Shown here: one piece after another, positions 50,994 to 58,251 of the stretch
Layout of the letters: each line of letters begins with the position of its first letter
Numbering within the stretch: the stretch's first letter is position 1
Source: Pirellula sp.
Lineage (GTDB): Bacteria; Planctomycetota; Planctomycetia; Pirellulales; PNKZ01
Reading direction: 5' to 3'
NCBI GenBank assembly: GCA_013822735.1
Contig: PNKZ01000019.1
Span: 62,001-126,000, forward strand
DNA: 64,000 nucleotides
Notes under the pieces: model-generated
Told to the model about the DNA's origin: nothing
What the model saw: only the letters and a program-made list of their open reading frames with translations
The model's database searches: none
Translations under genes and position numbers: made by a program

Positions 50994-52388
50994 TTATGCC
51001 TCGCGATGGAGTTCTTCGAGGAACGCCGCTTCATCACGGTTGAGCATCAGCCGCGTCGGCAGCACTTCGCGGCGCTCGATATCGCTCAGGTCTTCCCGTT
51101 GCCGAATCAGTTCGACTTCGCCGGCTTCCGAAACGAGCACGACGTTTGGGCGATACTCGATGAATTGCAGCCATTGCGTGTTGTTGTACGCCCCGACCGG
51201 CGAGAAAATCAGCCGGTGTCCGCGCTCGAGCGGCGGGAGTTGCAGCCCATCGTCGATGGCGTCGATGTTCATGCACATCGGCCCGTACACGACGCTCAGT
51301 TCGTTCGCGCCCGACACTTCGCGATCGACCTCGACGTGGAACTTGTACCAGAACGAGGTGAACAGCAAGTTGATGCCGGCGTCGGCCACGTACGCCCGCG
51401 TGCCGTCGGCGAGGCGCTTCGTCGCTTGAATCGTCGTGATCAGGTAACCGGCCTCGTCGACCAAGTGCCGGCCTGCTTCAATGACCAGCGTCGGAAAGTG
51501 TCCCGGCCGGAGCGAGTTGCGCAGCGCGTCGCAGATTTGCTCCGCGTAATCGTCGATGCTCGGCACGGAGACGTCGGGCGAGAGATAGGTGCCCTTCAGC
51601 TTGCTGCGCGATGGGAAGCCGCCGCCGATGTCGATCGAGTCGATCTCGTAGCCGAAGGCGGCTTGCACTTGGTAGGCGAACGCCACGAGCTTCTCGACTT
51701 GGCGCGCGTAGGCCGTTTCGTCGGTGATGAAGGTGCCGATGTGGCAATGCAGCCCCGTAAGCCGAAGTTTACCGCCGCGCGAAATGCGCTTCACCGCATC
51801 GATCGCTTGGCCCGACTCGAGGTTAAAGCCGAACCGGGACCATTGCGGATGGATGCCGACGTCCATGTTCAGCCGGATGCCGACGTCGATCGTGCGGCCC
51901 AGCCGGTCGGCCATGTGTTCCAGGTCGTTGATCTCATCGAGGTGATCAATGTTGATCGTCGCGCCTGCGACGACCGCCGCGGCCAGCGTCTCGAGCGGCT
52001 TGTGCGGACCGTTGAAGATGATCTTGTCGCCGGGAATCCCCAGGGCCTGCGCCTTCTCAAATTCCATTTTCGAGACGATTTCCGCCACGGCACCTTCCTG
52101 GTGCATGATGGCGCAGATCGCCTTCAGGTAGTTGGTCTTATACGACCAGCCGAAGACGACGTTCGGGTAACGCGTGGTGAACGCCGAGTGCATCTGCCGA
52201 TATTTGCGACGCAGCGAACGCTCCGAATAGACGAACAGCGGCGAGCCGTACGCGTCGACGAGATCGGCGATCTTCGCTCCCTCGATCTGCTTGCGCACGC
52301 GGCGCCCTGCACCGGGCTGGAAGCCGTGCTTGTTCATCATCCGGCTCTGCAGCTTCATCAGAAACGGCTTTTCGTAGGCTCGCTTCAT
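50994..52388 (-). CDS. Fold-type III PLP-dependent decarboxylase (DAP/ornithine-decarboxylase-like)
   Basis: 464 residues from the ATG at 52388 with GAGGAGA upstream; the longer frame to 52970 is only antisense-like shadow of the previous gene. Landmarks: GWSYKTNYLKAI with PLP-binding Lys84, GLHCHIGTF, DIGGGFPSRS, LVIEAGRHLVDEAGYL (phosphate and substrate loops) and GPMCMNID with the catalytic Cys. The substrate could be diaminopimelate, ornithine/arginine or a carboxyspermidine-like compound. Its start overlaps the ATP-grasp gene stop by four bases (ATGA). Confidence 0.92.
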   Translation of the reverse strand: MKRAYEKPFLMKLQSRMMNKHGFQPGAGRRVRKQIEGAKIADLVDAYGSPLFVYSERSLRRKYRQMHSAFTTRYPNVVFGWSYKTNYLKAICAIMHQEGAVAEIVSKMEFEKAQALGIPGDKIIFNGPHKPLETLAAAVVAGATINIDHLDEINDLEHMADRLGRTIDVGIRLNMDVGIHPQWSRFGFNLESGQAIDAVKRISRGGKLRLTGLHCHIGTFITDETAYARQVEKLVAFAYQVQAAFGYEIDSIDIGGGFPSRSKLKGTYLSPDVSVPSIDDYAEQICDALRNSLRPGHFPTLVIEAGRHLVDEAGYLITTIQATKRLADGTRAYVADAGINLLFTSFWYKFHVEVDREVSGANELSVVYGPMCMNIDAIDDGLQLPPLERGHRLIFSPVGAYNNTQWLQFIEYRPNVVLVSEAGEVELIRQREDLSDIERREVLPTRLMLNRDEAAFLEELHREA

Positions 52389-53440
52389 TGCGTCTCTCCT
52401 CGCATCACGACGTTCTGAAAACAGTTCATATCGGTGACCATCTCGTACGTGTAGCGCATGAAGAAGCGCCCGGCGTCGTAGGTGTCGGTCGAGTCCAAAG
52501 GCAAGCCGAGCGTGTGTCGCAGCATGCGCCCCGGCAAGTTCACGCCGACGCCGGTGGCGAAGTACGACCACGCGGGAAAGCGCGGGTTGATCTCGATGAG
52601 GTACAGCTTGCCGGTTTCGGGATCGGCGATGCATTCCAGTTCGTACGGCCCGCGCCATTGCGTGCCGGCGACGAAGCGCTCGGCGGCGGCGGTGAGGGCC
52701 GGGTTCTTGAGCGTGACGGCCGCCCAAACTTTGCCGAGCGACGTGATGGAGACCTTCTTCATGGCCACGCTGCCGAGCGAACCCCCTGCCCCGTCGCCGA
52801 CGCCGACCAAATTGAGTTCGTCCCCCTTCACCAGCTTCTGCACGATGACGGGGTAGCCCCACTCGGCTGCGATCGCGCGGAAATGGCCGGCCGCTTCGAG
52901 ATACGTATAGGCCGTGTGCGCCAGGTAGTAGGCCCCTTTCACGACCAGCGGAAAGCCGATCTCCTCGCACGCCTCGAAGAGCGCTTCTTCGCTCGCGACG
53001 AAGCGGGTTTCCGGCACGTCGATGTCGAGCGCGGCGGCGACCTCGGGCAATTTGTCTTTACCGCGCAGGCGAAACTGTTTCATCGTCGGGAGAAACGTGC
53101 GGATGCCGGCCGCCGCGAGTTCGTCGGCGTAGCGAATGTAGAGCGGCAGCTCGACGTCGAGATTCGGCACGACGAAGTCGAGACCGTGCGTCGCTTGGAT
53201 TTCCAGCAGTCGAGCAATAAAGTCGTCGCCGCCGCCGGAAGGATACGGCAAGGTGAACGAGCGCTCGAAGAGCCAGTCCATGTAGATGCCCGGCTCAAGC
53301 GCGTCGTACGCGAGCCCGACGACGCGGGCTCCCAAGGCGCCGTCTTCCAGCAGGCTGCGGGCCACGCCGGTGCCGGGCCCGGGGTTGTCCGCGGCGTTGA
53401 TGCCGGAGACGCCGACGACGAAATCGGAACGACGAATCAT
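52385..53440 (-). CDS. ATP-grasp ligase
   Basis: 351 residues. The N-terminal pre-ATP-grasp domain begins FVVGVSGINAADNPGPGTG and has PNLDVELPLYIRYADELAAA. The ATP-grasp core has KDKLPEVAAALDIDVPETRF, GFPLVVKGAYYLAHTAY (nucleotide-binding Lys), YPVIVQKLVKGDELN (hinge) and YLIEINPRFPAW with the Glu and Asn that bind magnesium. It forms an acyl phosphate and joins it to an amine; the substrates are unknown. It sits in a tight operon, eight bases after the PqqD-like gene and overlapping the decarboxylase gene. Confidence 0.9.
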   Translation of the reverse strand: MIRRSDFVVGVSGINAADNPGPGTGVARSLLEDGALGARVVGLAYDALEPGIYMDWLFERSFTLPYPSGGGDDFIARLLEIQATHGLDFVVPNLDVELPLYIRYADELAAAGIRTFLPTMKQFRLRGKDKLPEVAAALDIDVPETRFVASEEALFEACEEIGFPLVVKGAYYLAHTAYTYLEAAGHFRAIAAEWGYPVIVQKLVKGDELNLVGVGDGAGGSLGSVAMKKVSITSLGKVWAAVTLKNPALTAAAERFVAGTQWRGPYELECIADPETGKLYLIEINPRFPAWSYFATGVGVNLPGRMLRHTLGLPLDSTDTYDAGRFFMRYTYEMVTDMNCFQNVVMRGETQ

Positions 53441-53448
53441 GGCCGTGC

Positions 53449-53694
53449 CTATACGAGTTGGAAGTTCTTCAGCCGGGAGAGAAAGTCGACGACGTCGCGT
53501 CGGGCTTCCTCGTGGTCGACGCTGTAACGCGAAGTGAGGTCGGCGACCAGCGCCGCTTCGCCGCGCCCTTCTTGTAGGCCGCGGAGGATCGCCACGGCCG
53601 TGGGATTGGCGACGTAGCTCTCGCCCGAGCCGGGGTCGAAGAGGAAACCGTCGTCATGAAAGACGATCTGCGCTAAACGTTCGGCGACGCTCAT
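53449..53694 (-). CDS. PqqD-like protein (peptide-recognition fold)
   Basis: 81 residues; ATG at 53694, or GTG one codon earlier, after GAGG. PqqD/RRE pattern: FHDDGFLFDPGSGESYVANPT, AVAILRGLQEGR, VADLTSRYSVDHEEARRDVV and DFLSRLKNF, the wound helix-turn-helix fold that binds leader peptides in RiPP pathways. It is the first gene of the ATP-grasp/decarboxylase operon. No short precursor-like gene was found on the 340 bases upstream, which carry a family-C repeat. Confidence 0.87.
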   Translation of the reverse strand: MSVAERLAQIVFHDDGFLFDPGSGESYVANPTAVAILRGLQEGRGEAALVADLTSRYSVDHEEARRDVVDFLSRLKNFQLV

Positions 53695-54037
53695 CACGGC
53701 CTCGATAGATCGGGGAAGACGGGAACCGACGGATATGCGGCCGCCCCGACAGACGACGGCCGATACAGGGAAGAACGTGCCGGCAGCCGGGGCGTCTACA
53801 GAGTTCCTTGAAAAACCAATCCCGTTTGGTCCCCTCGCCCCCGAAAATGCGATGGTTGTGCAGAAAGCCGTATCGGGGGAGAGGAATAAGGTGAGGGGCG
53901 AGGGCTCCGGGAGTTGTCGAATCTAACGGCCTTACGAGCTCGCAAGCGTGCCGGTGGTGCGGACTGCGCAATTCGCCGATTTTCGACTAATATTGACGGT
54001 CGGGAATCGTTTTCCTCGCACACTCTGTAGACGCCCG
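53695..54037. repeat. Divergent gap with family-C repeat
   Basis: 53823-53901 begins CCGTTTGGTCCCCTCGCCCC and ends GGGGAGAGGAATAAGGTGAG, a palindromic family-C copy. The remaining sequence should contain both promoters (PqqD operon and sigma factor); no consensus boxes are evident. Confidence 0.7.
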
Positions 54038-54733
54038 ATGACCGCGTCCGTTCCTAATTCCGGTGAGTCGCTCGAAGCGAAAGACTCGGCCTCGGCCGCC
54101 GGTGCGGACGAGGCTCGGCTTGCGCGCGTGCTCGCCGGCGACGAGGAGGCGTTTACAGCGTGGTTTGCCGAACTCCGTCCCCGCTTAGTGCGCATGGTCC
54201 ACTTCCGTCTCGATCCGCGCCTGCGCGGTCGGATCGACGCCGAAGACGTGCTGCAAGAAGTGTACGTCGATGCCGTGCGACGGCGCGACGCCTTCGCAGC
54301 CGCGCAACCGATGACGTTCTTCGTCTGGCTCCGCTTGATCGTCGGTCAGACGCTCGTCGACCTGCATCGCCGGCATCTCGGCGCGCAGATGCGCGATGCC
54401 GGACGAGAGCGTTCGCTCGGCGGCGGCGTGTCGGCCGGAACTTCGCAATCGCTCTCGTTTCATTTGCTCGGCAAGCTCTCGTCGCCCAGCATGGCCGCGA
54501 TGCGGGCCGAACTCTCCGCCTCGCTGACGCAAGCTTTGGAAGAAATGAACGAGACCGATCGCGAAATTCTCGCGCTGCGGCACTTCGAAGAACTTTCGAA
54601 CAAGGAAGTCGCCGAGGTGCTCGGCATCGAACGCAAAGCGGCGAGCATTCGTTACGTGCGGGCCTTGGAACGGTTGAAAAAAGTACTGTCGGCCGTGCCG
54701 GGCTTTCTCGATTCGCAAACGCTCGGCCGCTAA
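54038..54733 (+). CDS. ECF-type RNA polymerase sigma factor
   Basis: 231 residues from the ATG at 54038; the longer frame runs through non-conserved sequence. Sigma region 2: FTAWFAELRPRLVRMVHFRL, then GRIDAEDVLQEVYVDAVRR. Region 4: REILALRHFEELSNKEVAEV, then IERKAASIRYVRALERLKKV, a helix-turn-helix that reads the -35 element. It belongs to the planctomycete ECF groups found directly before Ser/Thr kinase genes, as here (47 bases apart). Kinase-dependent activation in place of an anti-sigma factor is the usual inference. Confidence 0.93.
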   Translation: MTASVPNSGESLEAKDSASAAGADEARLARVLAGDEEAFTAWFAELRPRLVRMVHFRLDPRLRGRIDAEDVLQEVYVDAVRRRDAFAAAQPMTFFVWLRLIVGQTLVDLHRRHLGAQMRDAGRERSLGGGVSAGTSQSLSFHLLGKLSSPSMAAMRAELSASLTQALEEMNETDREILALRHFEELSNKEVAEVLGIERKAASIRYVRALERLKKVLSAVPGFLDSQTLGR

Positions 54734-54779
54734 CGGCGGTGCACACGGCGTACGTCGTCGCCGTCGGTAGGTTGCAGCC

Positions 54780-57659
54780 ATGACCAAATCAGCACCCGCC
54801 GCCGAGTATGAAGCTTTGGACGACGACGACTTGCTCGACGCCGTCGTGGAAGAATTTACGGCGATCTGTCGTACCGGCGCAACGCCGCAGCCGAGCGAGT
54901 TTGCGGCCCGTCATCCGCGAATCGCCGAGCAATTGATCGAGTTGCTGCCGACCATCGCGGCGATTGAGCAAACGAAGTCGTCGTCGGATCCGACCGTCGT
55001 TCACGGATTTCGCGGCAACGCACCGGAGCGGCTCGGCGATTATCGCATCGTGCGCGAAATCGGTCGGGGCGGCATGGGCGTGGTGTACGAAGCGGTGCAG
55101 GAATCGCTGGGCCGCACCGTTGCGCTGAAGGTCTTGCCGCAACAGATGCTGGCCGATGCCAAACGGGTCGAACGCTTCGAACAAGAAGCGCGCATCGCGG
55201 CGCGTCTGCATCATACGAACATCGTGCCGGTGTTCGGCGTCGGCTTCGACGAAGGCTTGCATTACTACGTGATGCAGCGCATCCATGGAGAAGGTTGGGA
55301 TCGCCGGCTGCTGCACTCCGCGACCAAGCCGACGGCCCAAGAAGCGGCACGCATCGGGCGCGACGCGGCCCGAGCTTTGCAACAGGCGCACGACGAAGGA
55401 ACGCTCCATCGCGACGTGAAGCCGGGCAATATTCTGATCGACGACCAGCAACACGTTTGGCTTACCGACTTCGGTCTCGCGCAGATTTTAGAGTCGGACG
55501 TCACTGCCACGGCGCACGTGGCCGGCACGTTGCGCTATTTGCCGCCGGAGCGCTTGCACGGCGTGTCCGATGCGCGCGGCGACGTCTACAGCCTGGGCGT
55601 GGCGCTGTTTGAGGCCGTCGGCGGTCGGCCGCCGTTTGAAGCCCGCTCGAATGTGGAGCTGATGCGCTTGATCGCGCACGGCGAGCCGGCGCGGTTGCGA
55701 AAGATCGATCCTGCGATCCCGCGCGATTTCGAAACCATCGTTACAAAGGCGACCGCGCGCGAGCCGAACGATCGCTATGTCTCGGCCGCCGCGATGGCCG
55801 ACGATCTCGAACGTTTCCTGCAAGGCATGCCGATTCGGGCCCGCGAATTCGGGACCGCGGAGCGGGCCTGGCGTTGGTGCCGACGCAATCGTACGACGGC
55901 GACCGCGCTGGCCGCGGCCGTATTGGCGCTGGTGCTTTTGGCGGCGGTGTCGACCGTCGGCTATTGGCGCACCACGCGACTCAACGACGACTTGGCAGAA
56001 GCCTTCGTGCGCGAGCAGGCCTCGCGACGGTCGGCGGAATCGACGAGCCGCACGGCGCTCGAGGCCCTCGATACCGTGTTCGAACGTTTTGCGCCGCGCG
56101 GATCATGGTCGCTCGGGGCTAGCGCCATTTCGACGGAAGCGACGGAAGACCTCGACGGCGCGCTGTCGGCCGGCGACGTGGCCCGCACCGTCACGAACGT
56201 CACGCCGCAAACGGCCGCCGCGCTCGAAGAGTTGTTGCCGTTTTACTTGCGGCTGGCCGCCGAGCGCGGCGACGATCCGCAGATCCGCCGGCAAGCCGCG
56301 TCGGCCATGCATCGCATCGGGCTGATTCAAGCGAAGGTCGGCCGATTTGAAGAGGCCCGCAGCGTTTGGACGCGCGAAGCGGCGCTGTTGGCGGAGTTGG
56401 CGAAAGAGCAACCATCGGCCGCCGGCGAGTTTGCCTTGGCCGCGGCCGTGCTCGATGCCGATCTTGGGGACTTGGAACGGGTGCAAGACCGCATCCCGGA
56501 TGCGAAGGCCGCGTACGAGCGCGCGCTGGAGAAGCTCGAAAAGATGGACGCCGCGCAGCATTCGTTTGAAATGCGACGCGAGTTGGCGCGCGTGCATCTG
56601 GCGCTCGCGCAGCGGATGCATCATGCCGAGCACGAGCACCTGGGCCCGCAAGGTCCGCGCGGACGGGAAGAGGGGCATGGTCCGCCCGGCTTTGACGGAC
56701 CGCCGGGTTTCGGGGGTCCGTTAGGGTTCGACGGTCCGCCCGGTTTGGGAGACTCGAATCGGCCGCCGCCGCCACCGCGCGGGCTCGGGGGACCCGGCGG
56801 GCCGCCGCACGAACGACATCCTTTCGGGCCGCCGGGCTTCGATCGTCGTCCGATGGACGGTCCTCCCGGCGAAGGTCCTCCGCACGACGACGGACTGTCG
56901 CCCGATGCTCGTCCCCCGGAACATGCGAAGCCGCCGCGCGACGATCCGGCCGAACTCGCGGCGCATTTGAATGCGGCGTTTTCGCTGTTGGAAGCGTTGC
57001 ACAAGGAGCGTCCGAACGATCGGCTGACGCGGTTGTTGCTCGCGCGCTCCTACCGCGAACGGGCCAAGGCGGCGGATGCGAGCGTGTTTCACTTGGAGAC
57101 CGCCGACTTCGCCGAAAGCGCCAAGCTGCTGCGGGCGCTGTGTGACGAGTCTCCCGATCTCCCCGACTATGCGCACGAGTTGAGTATCGCCCTTTCCGAC
57201 TTCAACCCGCGCCGCCTTCCGCCGGAAAAACGCGACGTAGCGTCGAAGTTCTTGTACGAAGCGCTCGCGATCTCGGAACGGCTCACGCAGCAATTCCCCG
57301 AAACCACGCTTTACGTCGGCGAGCAGCCGCACATTTTGCATCGTATCGCCACGATGCAGGCCGACGATCATGATCGCGAGGCGGAAGCCGTGTATCGGCG
57401 GGGCGTGAAGGTGTGCGCGGAGCTCACGAAGCGGTTTCCCAAAGACTTTGTCTACGCCTATTGGGAAACGCGGATGCGACAAAGCCTGGCGGAGTTCTTG
57501 GCCGGGGCGCCCGGCCGAAAGTCGGAAGCGTTGGCCGAGGCCGAACGTGCGGCGGCGCTGATCCGCCCGTACGCGGAAGAGAAGAACGGCCCGCCGCCCG
57601 CATTGCCGCTCGACGATCAACTGCGGCACTTCGTGGAAGAGCTGAAACGCCGGCCGTAG
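54780..57659 (+). CDS. Membrane Ser/Thr protein kinase with TPR-like sensor and collagen-like insert
   Basis: 959 residues. N-terminal 85 residues are an acidic sigma-partner-type region (LDDDDLLDAVVEEFTAIC). Kinase domain about 86-350: GRGGMG 95-100, Lys117 in VALKVL, HRDVKPGN at 210-217, DFGLA at 230-234 and APE-equivalent LPPERL. One transmembrane helix, residues 373-396. The outside part has helical TPR-like repeats interrupted at about 621-724 by a Gly/Pro stretch with GPPGF and GPPG units. It likely phosphorylates targets in response to an outside signal; pairing with the sigma factor upstream suggests a shared pathway. Confidence 0.92.
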   Translation: MTKSAPAAEYEALDDDDLLDAVVEEFTAICRTGATPQPSEFAARHPRIAEQLIELLPTIAAIEQTKSSSDPTVVHGFRGNAPERLGDYRIVREIGRGGMGVVYEAVQESLGRTVALKVLPQQMLADAKRVERFEQEARIAARLHHTNIVPVFGVGFDEGLHYYVMQRIHGEGWDRRLLHSATKPTAQEAARIGRDAARALQQAHDEGTLHRDVKPGNILIDDQQHVWLTDFGLAQILESDVTATAHVAGTLRYLPPERLHGVSDARGDVYSLGVALFEAVGGRPPFEARSNVELMRLIAHGEPARLRKIDPAIPRDFETIVTKATAREPNDRYVSAAAMADDLERFLQGMPIRAREFGTAERAWRWCRRNRTTATALAAAVLALVLLAAVSTVGYWRTTRLNDDLAEAFVREQASRRSAESTSRTALEALDTVFERFAPRGSWSLGASAISTEATEDLDGALSAGDVARTVTNVTPQTAAALEELLPFYLRLAAERGDDPQIRRQAASAMHRIGLIQAKVGRFEEARSVWTREAALLAELAKEQPSAAGEFALAAAVLDADLGDLERVQDRIPDAKAAYERALEKLEKMDAAQHSFEMRRELARVHLALAQRMHHAEHEHLGPQGPRGREEGHGPPGFDGPPGFGGPLGFDGPPGLGDSNRPPPPPRGLGGPGGPPHERHPFGPPGFDRRPMDGPPGEGPPHDDGLSPDARPPEHAKPPRDDPAELAAHLNAAFSLLEALHKERPNDRLTRLLLARSYRERAKAADASVFHLETADFAESAKLLRALCDESPDLPDYAHELSIALSDFNPRRLPPEKRDVASKFLYEALAISERLTQQFPETTLYVGEQPHILHRIATMQADDHDREAEAVYRRGVKVCAELTKRFPKDFVYAYWETRMRQSLAEFLAGAPGRKSEALAEAERAAALIRPYAEEKNGPPPALPLDDQLRHFVEELKRRP

Positions 57660-57678
57660 GACGTTGTTTGAACGGATT

Positions 57679-57815
57679 TTTCACCACGGAGGCACGGAGG
57701 ACACGGGGCGGATTGAAAATTGGCAATTGAGAATCGCAAATTGCAAATTGAAGGAGACGACGTCGGCGGCTCGCTTGCGTCCAATTTGCAATTTGCAATT
57801 CTCCGTTCTCATTCC
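57679..57815. repeat. Family-D repeat: CACCACGGAGGCACGG leader plus CAAATTGCAA palindrome
   Basis: TTCACCACGGAGGCACGGAG at about 57679 is followed by an AT-rich palindrome: left arm ATCGCAAATTGCAAATTG (near 57733) and right arm CCAATTTGCAATTTGCAATT (57781-57800). The spacer contains TCGCTTGCGTCC. A second copy lies at 61674-61823. Confidence 0.8.
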
Positions 57816-58039
57816 GCTTCGGCCCAAACTCGGGCTTCGCCTCCTTCGTCGATCTCCACGTAAATCACGTTCGGTCGGCAGCAGACGGGGCAATCTTCCA
57901 CGTACTGCTGGCTTTCGCCCGCCGAGAGATCGATCGGTACGACGATCTCTTCGCCGCATGCATCGCAGATGTAGCTTCCTTCATCGCGATCGCGCTCCGC
58001 GCGCAGACGTTTGCGCTTCTTCTTTTTCTTCTTCGACAT
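57809..58039 (-). CDS. CPXCG-motif cysteine-rich protein
   Basis: 76 residues. A Lys/Arg-rich head (SKKKKKKRKRLRAERDRD) precedes the small zinc-ribbon-like domain: YICDACGEEIVVPIDLSAG, then QQYVEDCPVCCRPNVIYVE. Two pairs of cysteines (CDAC and CPVC-C) match the CPXCG family, whose usual function is unknown. In this copy the first motif is C-D-A-C-G. Its 3' end meets the family-D repeat, and it is divergent from the peroxidase gene. Confidence 0.88.
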   Translation of the reverse strand: MSKKKKKKRKRLRAERDRDEGSYICDACGEEIVVPIDLSAGESQQYVEDCPVCCRPNVIYVEIDEGGEARVWAEAE

Positions 58040-58251
58040 GGGCGTGTCTTTCTTCGGCGTGAGGTTCGGGAAGAGCTATGTCCGCGTAGCGGCGCGGCGG
58101 TTGTCAGAAAAAAATAGCAATGCTTGTAGATGCCGGCGAGCTCGTCCGTTTATTTCCCTGAGGCGTTCGCCTTGCTTGGTCCGTCGCGGCACTTCTCCTT
58201 CGGCCGCGGCGGGAAATTCTTCTTCAGCCAAGAACCTTCGGGAGCCGCATC

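Noticed and set aside
52389-52970. Minus-strand extension of the decarboxylase frame by 194 codons
   Set aside because: It lies wholly inside the ATP-grasp gene in another frame, is Arg/His-rich without protein-like character, and a strong GAGGAGA-ATG start exists at 52388.
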